Below, piece after piece: positions 36,183 to 45,866 of a stretch of DNA of 64,000 nucleotides; positions within the stretch are counted from its first letter, which is position 1, and each line of letters starts with the position of its first letter. The position numbers and the translations under genes are program-made. Where the stretch lies: the NCBI GenBank assembly GCA_030427925.1, contig JAUICJ010000011.1, positions 1-64,000 on the forward strand, written 5' to 3'. The notes beneath the pieces were generated by a model, which was not told the origin of the DNA, did not search any database, and worked only from the letters and a program-made list of their open reading frames with translations. The stretch is from Bacteroidia bacterium (GTDB taxonomy: Bacteria; Bacteroidota; Bacteroidia; Flavobacteriales_D; Sanyastnellaceae).

Positions 36183-37361
36183 TCAAGTGAATGCGTTGAG
36201 TCCCGTGACGTCCAATCCGGTGATGAGGAGGTGGATGTCGTGGGTGCCTTCATACGTCACCACCGACTCGAGGTTCATCATGTGCCGCATGATGGGGTAC
36301 TCGCCCGTGATGCCCATTCCGCCTAGCATTTGGCGGGCTTCGCGGGCGACATTCAGAGCGGTTTCGACGTTGTTGCGCTTCGCCATGGAGATCTGCGCTG
36401 AGGTGGCGCGGCCTTCATTGCGCAAAGTGCCCAACCGGTAGGTCAACAGCTGCGCCTTCGTGATCTCCGTGATCATCTCCGCGAGTTTCTTTTGCTGCAA
36501 CTGGAATCCACCGATGGGGCGGTCGAACTGCTGGCGCTCTTTGGAGTATTGCAAAGCGACGTCGTAACAGTCGAGGGCGGCTCCGATGGCGCCCCAAGCA
36601 ATGCCGTATCGCGCCGAGTCGAGGCAGCTGAGTGGCGCACCCAAGCCATCGCGTCCCGGGAGGATGTTCTCCTTCGGCACGCGCACGTTGTCGAAAATGA
36701 GTTCGCCGGTGTCGGAAGCGCGGAGGCTCCACTTGCCCTTCATGGTCGGGGTGGAAAAGCCTTCCATGCCGCGCTCGACGAGGATGCCCTTGATGCGGCC
36801 CGCCTCGTTCTTCGCCCACACCACCGCCACTTGGGCGAATGGAGCGTTCGAAATCCACATCTTCGCCCCGTTGAGGATGACGTGGTCGCCGTCCTCCTTG
36901 AAGTTCGTGGTCATGCCACCGGGGTTCGAACCGTGGTCCGGTTCGGTGAGTCCGAAGCAACCCATCCACTCACCGGAAGCGAGCTTCGGGAGGTACTTCT
37001 TGCGCTGTTCTTCCGATCCGTACTTCCAAATGGGGTACATCACGAGCGAGCTCTGAACCGAGGCTGTGGAACGCAGGCCGCTGTCGCAACGCTCGAGTTC
37101 CTGCATGATGAGGCCGTAGCTGATTTGGTCCAAACCCGCTCCGCCATATTCCTCCGGAATGTACGGGCCAAACGCCCCAATCTCTCCCAAACCGGGCAAC
37201 AAGTGCTTCGGGAACGCGCAATTTTCCGCAGCGTCCTCGATGATGGGACTGACCTCCTTCTTCACCCATGCGCGCGCGGTGTCGCGGATGAGCTTGTGCT
37301 CCTCGGTCAGCCATTCGTCCAATTGGTAGTAGTCGTGTCCAGCGTAGTTGTCCGTGCGCAT
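36183..37361 (-). CDS. Acyl-CoA dehydrogenase, glutaryl-CoA dehydrogenase type
   Basis: A 392-aa FAD enzyme. The ATG at 37361 is preferred over an in-frame TTG at 37388 because that codon lies inside the -7 box. Features include CFGLTEPDHGSNPGG (FAD/substrate stretch) and the catalytic glutamate in VVTYEGTHDIH. The ISNAPFAQVAVVWAK stretch and length fit the glutaryl-CoA dehydrogenase branch, which makes crotonyl-CoA from glutaryl-CoA in lysine and tryptophan breakdown. The 3-hydroxyanthranilate dioxygenase at 45.9 kb fits the tryptophan side but is not adjacent. Confidence 0.85.
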   Translation of the reverse strand: MRTDNYAGHDYYQLDEWLTEEHKLIRDTARAWVKKEVSPIIEDAAENCAFPKHLLPGLGEIGAFGPYIPEEYGGAGLDQISYGLIMQELERCDSGLRSTASVQSSLVMYPIWKYGSEEQRKKYLPKLASGEWMGCFGLTEPDHGSNPGGMTTNFKEDGDHVILNGAKMWISNAPFAQVAVVWAKNEAGRIKGILVERGMEGFSTPTMKGKWSLRASDTGELIFDNVRVPKENILPGRDGLGAPLSCLDSARYGIAWGAIGAALDCYDVALQYSKERQQFDRPIGGFQLQQKKLAEMITEITKAQLLTYRLGTLRNEGRATSAQISMAKRNNVETALNVAREARQMLGGMGITGEYPIMRHMMNLESVVTYEGTHDIHLLITGLDVTGLNAFT

Positions 37362-37385
37362 CGCTTCGGGAATTAAGTTCGGGGA

Positions 37386-37393
37386 CAAAGATA
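37386..37393 (-). promoter_or_regulatory. -7 box TATCTTTG upstream of acyl-CoA dehydrogenase
   Basis: On the minus strand TATCTTTG matches TAnnTTTG exactly, 24 bases before the chosen ATG. It overlaps the rejected upstream TTG start. Confidence 0.6.
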
Positions 37394-37415
37394 CGGGAGG
37401 TTCACCCCTCCGCGG

Positions 37416-37886
37416 TCATCCTTGCGACGCCACGCTTCGCTCGTACCCCTCATCCGTTTCGAGCACGCCTTCCTTGTAGGCCATGACCGCGAGTTGATCC
37501 GCCCGCTCGTTGTAGCGATCGCCCGAATGGCCCTTCACCCAATGGAACCGCACGTGATGGGGCTGGGCGGCGGTGAGGTATCGGCGCCACAGGTCCGGGT
37601 TCTTTCGATCCTTGAAGCCTTTGCGAACCCAATTCTGAAGCCAGCCTTTCGTGATCGCGTCCACCACATACTTCGAATCCGAATGGATGTCGATGTGCGT
37701 GCCCGGGTGGCGAAGGGACTCGAGCGCCACGATGACGGCGAGCAGCTCCATGCGGTTGTTCGTCGTCAGTCGGTAAGCCCTGCTGATTTCCTTCAGGTGG
37801 TGGCCGCTCATGAGCACCACCCCGAACCCACCCGGCCCGGGGTTGCCGCTGGCTCCTCCATCGGTGTAGGCGATGACTTGCGGCAT
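37416..37886 (-). CDS. rnhA: Ribonuclease HI
   Basis: A 156-aa RNase HI that cuts RNA in RNA-DNA hybrids. The four acidic active-site residues are visible in YTDGGASGNPG, NRMELLAV, SDSKYVVDA and NERADQLA. The length is typical. Its ATG shares one base with the marC stop (TGATG), so it is the last gene of the DUF2723-purN-marC-rnhA unit. Confidence 0.95.
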   Translation of the reverse strand: MPQVIAYTDGGASGNPGPGGFGVVLMSGHHLKEISRAYRLTTNNRMELLAVIVALESLRHPGTHIDIHSDSKYVVDAITKGWLQNWVRKGFKDRKNPDLWRRYLTAAQPHHVRFHWVKGHSGDRYNERADQLAVMAYKEGVLETDEGYERSVASQG

Positions 37887-38464
37887 CAGAGCAGGTGCGT
37901 CACGTTGGACGTAAACAGCTTCACCGCAATGGACAGGAGGATGATGCCGAAGACCTTTTGGAGCACCACGATGCCGCCATCACCGAGCAGTCGCCCGATG
38001 CGGTCCGTGAGCCGCAGCACCACGAACACCAAGAGGATGTTGACGAGGATCGCGAGGACGATGTTGATTTGGTGAAACTCCGCGCGCAAGGACAAGATGG
38101 ACGTCATGCTGCCCGCTCCTGCGATGAGGGGGAACGCCACGGGAACAATGGTGGCCGCCTTCATGCTTTGGGCATCCTGCTTGAACAATTCCACGCCCAA
38201 AATCATCTCCAGCGACATGAAGAATATGATGAACGAACCCGCTACAGCAAAGCTGTTCACGTCAATGCCGAGGAAATTGATGAGGCCTTCCCCGACGAAC
38301 AAAAACAGGAGCATGAGCCCGAGCGCCACCAGCGAGGCCCTACCGGAATGGATGTCCCCCACCTTGCGCTTGAGGTCAAGGATGATGGGAATGCTCCCGA
38401 TGATGTCGATCACCGCGAAGATGACCATGGTGCTTTTCAAAAACTCTTCCCAATCGAACAACAT
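37886..38464 (-). CDS. MarC family membrane protein
   Basis: A 192-aa integral membrane protein with about six TM helices, including FAVIDIIGSIPIILDLK and FPLIAGAGSMTSIL, the MarC/UPF0056 signature. The family was once linked to multiple antibiotic resistance, and its substrate is unknown. It is 6 bases from purN and overlaps rnhA by one base. Confidence 0.88.
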   Translation of the reverse strand: MLFDWEEFLKSTMVIFAVIDIIGSIPIILDLKRKVGDIHSGRASLVALGLMLLFLFVGEGLINFLGIDVNSFAVAGSFIIFFMSLEMILGVELFKQDAQSMKAATIVPVAFPLIAGAGSMTSILSLRAEFHQINIVLAILVNILLVFVVLRLTDRIGRLLGDGGIVVLQKVFGIILLSIAVKLFTSNVTHLL

Positions 38465-38470
38465 GCTGCC

Positions 38471-39091
38471 TCAGGTTTTTTTCGCTCCGTTCAACCGACG
38501 TTCGGTCCAGCCCACGATCAGGCCTTCCAACACCGGCGGATAATACTGGTGTTCCAACTGCAACACCTTGGCGGCAATCGCCTCCGCATCGTCGTCAGCC
38601 GTCAACTCCACTTCCCCTTGAAACACCACCGCGCCTTCATCGTACGCCTCGGTGACCCAATGGATGGTCATCCCGGAACGCTCCGATCCAGCCGCAGCCA
38701 CTGCCCGGTGTACGTTCATGCCGTACATCCCCGGCCCTCCAAAATCCGGCAGCAACGCCGGGTGAATGTTGACCATCCGACCCTCAAAGGCCTGCACCAC
38801 ATCGGCTGGCACCATGAGGAGGTAACCCGCCAACGCCACCCAATCGATTTCCCGCTCCCGCAACTCCTCCAGCAGGCCCCCACCCGCCGCGTCTTTTCCA
38901 GAAAAAGCCGAGGCGGCCACTCCCAACCGTTGAGCACGCTCAAGCACGCCCGCCTGCTTGCGGTTCGACCCGACCCACGCCACCTCGACGTGCGGGTGGT
39001 CCGCAAAATGGCGCATGATCGCCTCCGCGTTCGAGCCAGAGCCCGATGCCAAGATGGCCAAGCGCGCGCGCTGCTTCGCTTCCCCTTGCAT
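38471..39091 (-). CDS. purN: Phosphoribosylglycinamide formyltransferase PurN
   Basis: A 206-aa GAR transformylase (10-formyl-THF dependent). The N-terminal LAILASGSGSNAEAI binds the phosphate of GAR. The catalytic N/H/D set is in VNIHPALLPDFGGPGMYG and TEAYDEGAVVFQ. It makes formyl-GAR in purine synthesis. Its ATG overlaps the DUF2723 stop by one base (TAATG), indicating coupling. Confidence 0.94.
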   Translation of the reverse strand: MQGEAKQRARLAILASGSGSNAEAIMRHFADHPHVEVAWVGSNRKQAGVLERAQRLGVAASAFSGKDAAGGGLLEELREREIDWVALAGYLLMVPADVVQAFEGRMVNIHPALLPDFGGPGMYGMNVHRAVAAAGSERSGMTIHWVTEAYDEGAVVFQGEVELTADDDAEAIAAKVLQLEHQYYPPVLEGLIVGWTERRLNGAKKT

Positions 39092-42000
39092 TAAAACTCG
39101 ACCCGTCCCAAATCGATCAACTCGCGTTTCCGGCCTTCCACACGCTCCTGCATGCCCTTCACCCGGTCACCCAACTGACCCGCCCACTCGGAATCGGGGT
39201 TGTAGAATTTCACCACATCCACCAAGCGATTGGCCACGGACAACGCCATCCGGCGGTCCTGGTACGTCGCTTCGAAGTCACCGCTCTCCAAGGAAACGAA
39301 GTAGTCGATGAGTTCCTCTTGCTGCTTCAGCAGTTCCTCGGTGATCCAAGCCGCTTGTTCCGATGCATGGGCGCGTTGTTCCTCCGTCAAACGGGCAGCC
39401 CCCCGTGCCCGCAACGTGTCGGCGGTCGCGAGTTCCACGTACTGTTCCTGAACGGGCAGCATCACCCGCGTGAACGGCACGTTCTCCTTCGGGGTCTTCT
39501 CCAGAAGCAAGTCCAGGATTTCCAAGGCGCGCACGCCATCTCCATCCTCCAACAACGCTTCCGCGAGGTTCGACATTTGGATGCGGGTGTTCACCACCAT
39601 GCGGCGGTTGTTCTCGTCCATGTAGATGCCGTTCTCCACATCGTCCATGTTGCCCCACTGCCATTGCGTGGTGACGTGCTCGTACATGATTTCGGTGCCC
39701 ACGCCACCCGTGCGGTTGGGGTCCGCCGGCTCGGGGTACTTGATCGGCACCAACCGGTAGGCCAACCCTTCCAATCGGAAGTAATCCTGCAACCCGATGT
39801 AGCTATCGGGACCGGTCGTTACCGCAAAGTATATGGGGCGCTCCCAATCGTTCTCACGCAACATTTCCAACACCGCGAAGGCGTTCTTCAGGATGTACGT
39901 TTTCGGGTTATCCCGGTCGTCCACGATGGTCCACTCCACGGCATCGACCAGTTGGGCTTTTTCCTCTGCCGTCAACCAATCCGCTCGGGACAGCGCAGCG
40001 GAGTCCACGGGCAAGGAGAAGCTGTTCGAGGGAAGGGATTGGTAGCTCTTTCCCCCACCGAAGTTCCGGCTCTTCGAATCGTCCAGCGCGTGCTCCATGG
40101 CCGCATCGAGGTCCAGGTAGGGATCATTCGGGTTCGCAGGCGAGTCGAGCAACACGATGTCGCGGGTGCCTTGGCGGTACTTTTCCTCCGACATCCGAAT
40201 GGGCAGCGGCCGGCTTTCATAAGCCGCGCGCTTCATTTGGTCAATGTACCAATCCGTGTTGAGCAAGCTGAGGTTGCAAACGCGCACGTCCGTTCGGATG
40301 CCTTCCACTTCTTGGGCGTACCAAAGCGGGAACGTGTCGTTGTCACCGTTCGTGAACAAAATGGCCTGTGGCGCCAGCGATTCGAGGTAGTTCTTTGCGA
40401 AGTCGACCCCCGTCCGGCGGCGTGCGCGGCTGTGGTCGTCCCACCCGTCAGCGCCCATCACGTAGGGGATGAGCAGGCCGAGCACGACCATCACCGCGGC
40501 GCGTGCGGTTTCGCTGGTGGAGGTTTGGCGCATCAGCGCGCCCAACGCCAAGGCCAACGAAGCCACGCCCGCAATGAACAAGACGCTGTAGCTCAAGGCG
40601 TGCCCCTTGCCGCCCGCGGTTTCCACCACGAACAGCACCACGCCAGCCCCCACCGTCGCACCCGCCATCTTCGCCCATTCCGACCAGGTCAGCGCACGTG
40701 CCGCTTCGAACAGCGCCAGCACCCCAAGCCCAACCCAAATGGCAAAGGCGTAGAACGAACCCACGTACGCGTAGTCGCGCTCGCGCGGCTGGAACGGGGT
40801 TTGGTTCAAGTACACCACGATGGCCAGCCCCGTCAAGATGAAGAGCAATCCCACGACGAGCGATTGCTCCGGATCGCGCAACACGTGGAAGACCAACCCG
40901 ATCAACCCCAAAATGAGCGGGAGGTAGAAGAACTTATTCAGGCCGCGGTTGTCCTTCATTTCCTGGGTCAACGCGTCCCGCGAGCCCAAGCGCTCCGCGT
41001 CAATGAAATCGATGCCGCTCAACCAGTTGCCATCGAGGATGTCCCCATGGCCTTGGATGTCGTTTTGGCGTCCTGCGAAGTTCCACATGAAGTAGCGGAG
41101 GTACATCCAGCCGATTTGGTAGTTCGTGAAGAAGCGCCAGTTTTCCGAGAATGACGGAATGAGCTCGCGCTCAATGGCGCGCTGTCGGTTCATCAATTGC
41201 TGGGCCAACCGCTGATCCTCCGCACTCCCCGTGCGGTTCGCACGCGAAATGGCCTGCCGCACCATGCCGCCCAAATCGGAAAGTTCCCGCTCCTTCGCCG
41301 TCACCCAATCCCGGCCCCAGCCCAACGAGCCTTGGATGTTCGACACCATCATGCTCGCCAACTGACCGCGAATGCCGTCGTTGTCGAGGGGAGCCACGAT
41401 GCTCATTTGACCCGATTGCGGATCGCGCACCAGGATTTCCCGCGGCTTGTTCACCTTGAACTCGCTGCTGAAATTCGCCCCGTTCTGTTTGAACAACGCA
41501 TTCAAAATCCGCGTCAATTCCTGGAGGCCATATTCCTGTTTCAGCACCTCGTTCTTCAGGTGATTCTCCAGCTCCGTCGCGGTCATGCCGCCGTCCACAA
41601 GGGGACTCGTGAGCAACACTTGCTCGCTGTACCCTTTGTAGTTCGACCACTCCTTGTATGCTTGCTTGTGCGAGGCTGTGGAGCTGTACATCCGCGGGAA
41701 GAAGAAGGTGAACTCGTCGTCGTAGTTGGGCACTGTGCCCCGCTTTTCGCCGCTGTCCACGTATTCCTCCACCACGGAATAGCGCGTCCCTTCGAGCGAT
41801 TCCACGTAGCGAACCGCCTCCGCCTCGTTGCGGTAGGAAGCGACGCGCTCGTCCGAAACGCCCTTCTTTTCATAAACGCTGAAGCTCTTGACCCACGCGG
41901 GTTTGCCATCCAAATAGGGCTGTTCATCGTCCGTGGGAGACCCCCAGTATTCCCCGCGCAGCAGCGGACGATCCCCGTATTGCTCCCGGCTCAAGTAAGA

Positions 42001-42978
42001 CAGCAAGGCAAACAGGTTCTCCGGGTTGTTCTCGTCCATGGGCGGGTTCGCCGCCGAACGCACCACGATGGTCGCGAACGTGGAGTAGCCGATGAGCACC
42101 ATGGCCAGCGCCATGACCGACGTGTTCATCACCGGCCAGTTGCGGCGGTGCGTCAACACCACCAGCCCGGCAATCAACCCGATGAGCAACAGGATGTACA
42201 CAATGACCCCGGTGTTGAAGCCCATCCCCAAATCGTTCACGAAGAACAACTCAAAGGAACCGGCCAACTGAACCGCCCCTTTGATGAGCCCTTCTTGAAT
42301 GAACCCGAGGATGACCAGGGAAATCAACCCCGTGATGGCCAGGCCCTTCCACGAGAACGTGAACTTGCGGAAGTAGTAAACGAAGGCGATGGCCGGGATG
42401 GCGAGCAAATTGAGCAAGTGGACCCCGATGGACAAGCCCATGAGGTAAGCAATGGCAATCACCCAGCGGTTCGCGCCGGGTTCATCCGCGATGTTTTCCC
42501 ACTTCAAGATGGCCCAAAACACGAGGGCCGTAAACAAGCTCGACAGCGCATACACCTCGCCTTCCACCGCACTGAACCAGAACGAATCGCTGAACGTGTA
42601 AGCCAGTGCGCCCACGGCGCCCGCCCCCAACACCGCGAGCGTCTCCCCCATCCCCGGCTCGCCGTCCCGGCGGATCACCTTGCGCCCGAGGTGCGTGATG
42701 GTCCAAAACAGGAACACGATCGTGAACGAACTGCTCAGCGCCGAAAGGACGTTCGCCGCCAACGCCGGGTTCGACGGGTTGAAGATCATGAGGAACCGCG
42801 ACAACAGCATGAAGAACGGCGCCCCAGGAGGGTGCCCCACTTCGAGCTTGTACGCGGAGGCGATGAATTCGCCGCAGTCCCAGAAACTGGCGGTGGGTTC
42901 GACGGTGAGGACGTAGACGATCGTGGCCAAAGCCCAGACCGCCCAGCCCGTAATGGTATTCAGTTTAGAGTACTGCAT
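39091..42978 (-). CDS. DUF2723 GT-C-like giant membrane protein
   Basis: A 1295-aa protein that opens with a TM helix and the signature TASFWDCGEFIASAYKLEVGHPPGAPFF, which defines DUF2723. About twelve TM helices span the first 300 residues and a middle block around 690-850, with a large soluble part between them. The C-terminal 250 residues look TPR-like (EALLEDGDGVRALEILDLLL). DUF2723 proteins resemble GT-C glycosyltransferases, with an acidic DCGE loop instead of the PMT DD motif. They are near-universal in Bacteroidota. They may glycosylate proteins or lipids, but the reaction is unknown. This one is somewhat longer than the usual size of about 1000-1100. Confidence 0.88.
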   Translation of the reverse strand: MQYSKLNTITGWAVWALATIVYVLTVEPTASFWDCGEFIASAYKLEVGHPPGAPFFMLLSRFLMIFNPSNPALAANVLSALSSSFTIVFLFWTITHLGRKVIRRDGEPGMGETLAVLGAGAVGALAYTFSDSFWFSAVEGEVYALSSLFTALVFWAILKWENIADEPGANRWVIAIAYLMGLSIGVHLLNLLAIPAIAFVYYFRKFTFSWKGLAITGLISLVILGFIQEGLIKGAVQLAGSFELFFVNDLGMGFNTGVIVYILLLIGLIAGLVVLTHRRNWPVMNTSVMALAMVLIGYSTFATIVVRSAANPPMDENNPENLFALLSYLSREQYGDRPLLRGEYWGSPTDDEQPYLDGKPAWVKSFSVYEKKGVSDERVASYRNEAEAVRYVESLEGTRYSVVEEYVDSGEKRGTVPNYDDEFTFFFPRMYSSTASHKQAYKEWSNYKGYSEQVLLTSPLVDGGMTATELENHLKNEVLKQEYGLQELTRILNALFKQNGANFSSEFKVNKPREILVRDPQSGQMSIVAPLDNDGIRGQLASMMVSNIQGSLGWGRDWVTAKERELSDLGGMVRQAISRANRTGSAEDQRLAQQLMNRQRAIERELIPSFSENWRFFTNYQIGWMYLRYFMWNFAGRQNDIQGHGDILDGNWLSGIDFIDAERLGSRDALTQEMKDNRGLNKFFYLPLILGLIGLVFHVLRDPEQSLVVGLLFILTGLAIVVYLNQTPFQPRERDYAYVGSFYAFAIWVGLGVLALFEAARALTWSEWAKMAGATVGAGVVLFVVETAGGKGHALSYSVLFIAGVASLALALGALMRQTSTSETARAAVMVVLGLLIPYVMGADGWDDHSRARRRTGVDFAKNYLESLAPQAILFTNGDNDTFPLWYAQEVEGIRTDVRVCNLSLLNTDWYIDQMKRAAYESRPLPIRMSEEKYRQGTRDIVLLDSPANPNDPYLDLDAAMEHALDDSKSRNFGGGKSYQSLPSNSFSLPVDSAALSRADWLTAEEKAQLVDAVEWTIVDDRDNPKTYILKNAFAVLEMLRENDWERPIYFAVTTGPDSYIGLQDYFRLEGLAYRLVPIKYPEPADPNRTGGVGTEIMYEHVTTQWQWGNMDDVENGIYMDENNRRMVVNTRIQMSNLAEALLEDGDGVRALEILDLLLEKTPKENVPFTRVMLPVQEQYVELATADTLRARGAARLTEEQRAHASEQAAWITEELLKQQEELIDYFVSLESGDFEATYQDRRMALSVANRLVDVVKFYNPDSEWAGQLGDRVKGMQERVEGRKRELIDLGRVEF

Positions 42979-43021
42979 GCGTTCGCTTCCAATGGTTGTG
43001 CGCCGCTCGGGCGCGTGGTCG

Positions 43022-43029
43022 CGAAGTTA
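43022..43029 (-). promoter_or_regulatory. -7-like box TAACTTCG upstream of DUF2723 operon
   Basis: On the minus strand TAACTTCG is one base off TAnnTTTG and lies 43 bases before the DUF2723 ATG. It would start the DUF2723-purN-marC-rnhA unit. Confidence 0.4.
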
Positions 43030-43079
43030 GCAAAGCGCAAGGGAAGGCAGGCACCTGTTTTGCAGGCGTTGCCCGTGAA

Positions 43080-45806
43080 TCAACGAACGACCACCAAGCG
43101 CTCCACGAGCCGCTCACCGGACCGGGTCGACAGCTCCACGAAATAGAGGCCGGGCGCCCATTCCGAGGTGTCGAACGACGGGGTGGAACCGGCCCAAACC
43201 GCGCGCCCCGCTTGGTCGAGGACCCGCACCGTGGCGGACGCGTCGGCGGGGTGGGACCAGCGGACGAGGCCGGACGTCGGGTTCGGGTAGAGCTCAAGGG
43301 ACGGCGTGGGTGCGGGGAACGTGGACAGGGAGAGGCAGTCGTCGGCCCAGCCGAAGCCCAATTCCGTCACGCCGTTGGAGGTGCCGGTGGCGATGAGGGG
43401 CAGGATTTGGTCTGCCCAGGCGACCCACGCCGAGAACAGCTCCACCCCCTCGCCTTCCACCGGCCAATTCGCCCACGAAAGCTCCATGTCGTAACACGCG
43501 TACGGCAGGCAGAACGACACCTCGTACGGCCCTTCGTTCACCCAATTCCACGCGCCCTCAAGGTCGAGGCCACCCAGCTCCAAGCCCTCCACCTCCGCCG
43601 CCATCGCCCAGATCAACTGCAGCTCGGCCACGTTGAGCACCGACGCGTCCAGCGTGAAGCTGACCTCCTCGCAACCCGGAGCCACCGGCTCGATCACCGC
43701 GCACAACTCGCCCGGCGATTCGCAGCCCTCCCACGCCGGGAACGACGCGCACACCTCCGTGATTTCGGGCGTATCGTCGAACCACGTGTACGCCACGGGA
43801 TTGCCCTCCATCGTCGCGTCCGGGCCAAACCACCACGTCAGCGGGCCGGTGTACAGCTCGCCATCGGCGGTGAAGGCTGTGAATTGGTAGACGCCCTCGG
43901 CGAGCGATTCGAATTCCATGTAGGACGCGCAGTCGTTGCAAGCGGTGGGGCAGATTTGGACTTCAGCCTCCGACCCTTCGCACGCGCCCGACGTCACGGT
44001 GAACGCGAAGACGTGGCACTCCATGTCGTTCACGGTGTAGGCGAATTCGAGGCCCGCATCGTACGGCTCGCCGTCCAACGTCCACGCGACCGCCGAGCCT
44101 TCTGGCACGCCGCTCGCCCACAGCACGAAGCTGTCGCAGTCCTGCTGGTTCGCGTGGGCTTCCTGGTTGCAGGCCGTTTCCCCGCAGCCCGTCGCGTCGA
44201 CCACGGTGAAGTACGACTCGCCCGGGCATCCCGTGCTCACGTAGTACGCGCTGATTTCGTGCTCGCCGCCTTCCGGGAATTCCAGGGTGATGGGCGAGCC
44301 GGTTTGTTCAATGTACTCGCCGTCCACGGACCACGTGATGCCGGCGTTGGGGTTGCCGTCGCCGAGCCACAATTCGAAGCCGCAGCCTTCAAACGGGGCG
44401 ACTTCGATGCCGGTGTTGGGGCAGCCCGATCCGCCCATGTAGTCGAAGCACGCTTCCGTGAGGCCTTCGCACGGCCCGGAGGCGTAGGCGACACAAACTT
44501 CCCAGTACGGGTTGAAGTCGAAGCCCGCTTCGAACTGCCCGTTTTCGGTGGTTGCGACGTAAATGCCATCGATGAACCAGTCGAGCGCCGTGCCTTCAGC
44601 CGGGCCGCTGGCCGTGAAGTTCCACCACATGCCGTCCATCGTCACCGCGTCCATTTCGAGCGGGCATTCGCCGCCACAGGCTTCCGCGCAGAGTTCCACG
44701 TTGGCCGTGGCCAAACCGCATTCCAGCTCCGCATACCCCGTCACCGCGTAGCATTCCACCCCGGCTTCCGGCGCCAGTCCGTCCACGAGGATTTCCATCC
44801 CGGAACCGACAAACGCCCCGTCGAGGTACCAGTTCGGCTGCGCTCCCTCCGGCAAGCCGACGGCATTGAGCTGGGCGATGCCGCAGCCGAGGGGCGTGGT
44901 CGTCGCCTCGAAGGTGCAACCGCCGCAATTCGTGACCTGCACCGTGCCGACGAGTTCCACCACGTCCGGGCAGAGCGACGACGAATACGAAGCGATGACG
45001 TCGTACGTGCCGTTGCCCGCGTATTCGTGCTGGATGAAGTGGCCCCCTTCCACGGGATCCGTCCCGTCAAGGAAGTTCCACACCACCGACTCGCCCTCCA
45101 CAAAATTCGCGACCTCAAACGTCCCGAGGCACCCGTCCACCGCGAGGTATTCGATGGACTCCGGGCAATCGTTGCCCCCGCAACCCGTCACCGCAACGAC
45201 CGCCTCCAACCACGCGCCGTCCGGGCACGCCGACGAGGTGTACCACGCCGTCACGTCGTACTCCCCATTGCCTTCGTACACGTGCTCCGCAAAATGCCCG
45301 CCGACCACCTCATCCGACCCGTCGCCGAAATTCCATACCACCTGCTCGCCCTCTTCAAAACTCCCGATCTCAAAGGTCCCGTGGCACCCTTCAACGGCGA
45401 TGAAATCGATGGAAGCCGGGCAATCCTGCATCACCTCGGGATTCACGCAGAACGTGTACCAATTCGTTGCATCCCCGAACACCACGTCCACTTCCTGCTC
45501 CCCGCCAAACGCCTCGACGCCGACTTGGAAGAACTCCGGATTCAACGGCGCGTTGCCGATGACGGCCAGGGTGTAGCACCCGGGATACAGGCAGAACGTC
45601 TCTTGCCACGCGCCTTCGGGCAACGGGGTTTCGATCGAAGCGACTTCGCCAATGCCGTCCCACGTCAGCGTGGCCGAAACCGCGGAGGGGCCGGCCTCGC
45701 CGTTGGAGGTGAGGAAGAGGGTGGTGTTGTAGCAGATTTGGCCTTGAACAGACCACGTGATCAGCGCAGCCACAGCCACGCTCAGGGAACGGAGAATCAA
45801 TTGCAT
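43080..45806 (-). CDS. Cysteine-rich PKD-repeat T9SS surface protein
   Basis: A 908-aa exported protein. The ATG at 45806 is chosen because it opens a signal peptide ending at WSVQGQ. Two PKD-like domains (about residues 125-290) share the pattern CPxSIxxLAVxGCxGTFEV, VVWNFxDG, GGHFxxHxYxGNGxYDV and CPD, with many paired cysteines. Further Cys-rich Ig-like repeats follow. They often start after CGGECP-, CPNTGI- or CNDCA-type knots. The C-terminus is a T9SS type A sorting domain (LELYPNPTSGLVRW, VLDQAGRAVW). This is a surface adhesin or structural protein of unknown ligand. An upstream ORF extension of 17 residues is rejected. Confidence 0.82.
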   Translation of the reverse strand: MQLILRSLSVAVAALITWSVQGQICYNTTLFLTSNGEAGPSAVSATLTWDGIGEVASIETPLPEGAWQETFCLYPGCYTLAVIGNAPLNPEFFQVGVEAFGGEQEVDVVFGDATNWYTFCVNPEVMQDCPASIDFIAVEGCHGTFEIGSFEEGEQVVWNFGDGSDEVVGGHFAEHVYEGNGEYDVTAWYTSSACPDGAWLEAVVAVTGCGGNDCPESIEYLAVDGCLGTFEVANFVEGESVVWNFLDGTDPVEGGHFIQHEYAGNGTYDVIASYSSSLCPDVVELVGTVQVTNCGGCTFEATTTPLGCGIAQLNAVGLPEGAQPNWYLDGAFVGSGMEILVDGLAPEAGVECYAVTGYAELECGLATANVELCAEACGGECPLEMDAVTMDGMWWNFTASGPAEGTALDWFIDGIYVATTENGQFEAGFDFNPYWEVCVAYASGPCEGLTEACFDYMGGSGCPNTGIEVAPFEGCGFELWLGDGNPNAGITWSVDGEYIEQTGSPITLEFPEGGEHEISAYYVSTGCPGESYFTVVDATGCGETACNQEAHANQQDCDSFVLWASGVPEGSAVAWTLDGEPYDAGLEFAYTVNDMECHVFAFTVTSGACEGSEAEVQICPTACNDCASYMEFESLAEGVYQFTAFTADGELYTGPLTWWFGPDATMEGNPVAYTWFDDTPEITEVCASFPAWEGCESPGELCAVIEPVAPGCEEVSFTLDASVLNVAELQLIWAMAAEVEGLELGGLDLEGAWNWVNEGPYEVSFCLPYACYDMELSWANWPVEGEGVELFSAWVAWADQILPLIATGTSNGVTELGFGWADDCLSLSTFPAPTPSLELYPNPTSGLVRWSHPADASATVRVLDQAGRAVWAGSTPSFDTSEWAPGLYFVELSTRSGERLVERLVVVR

Positions 45807-45866
45807 CGCAGATGGGTTGAGCGCATGTGCGCAACCGGTAGACCCCCGCCCGCGCAAAAACGTTGC

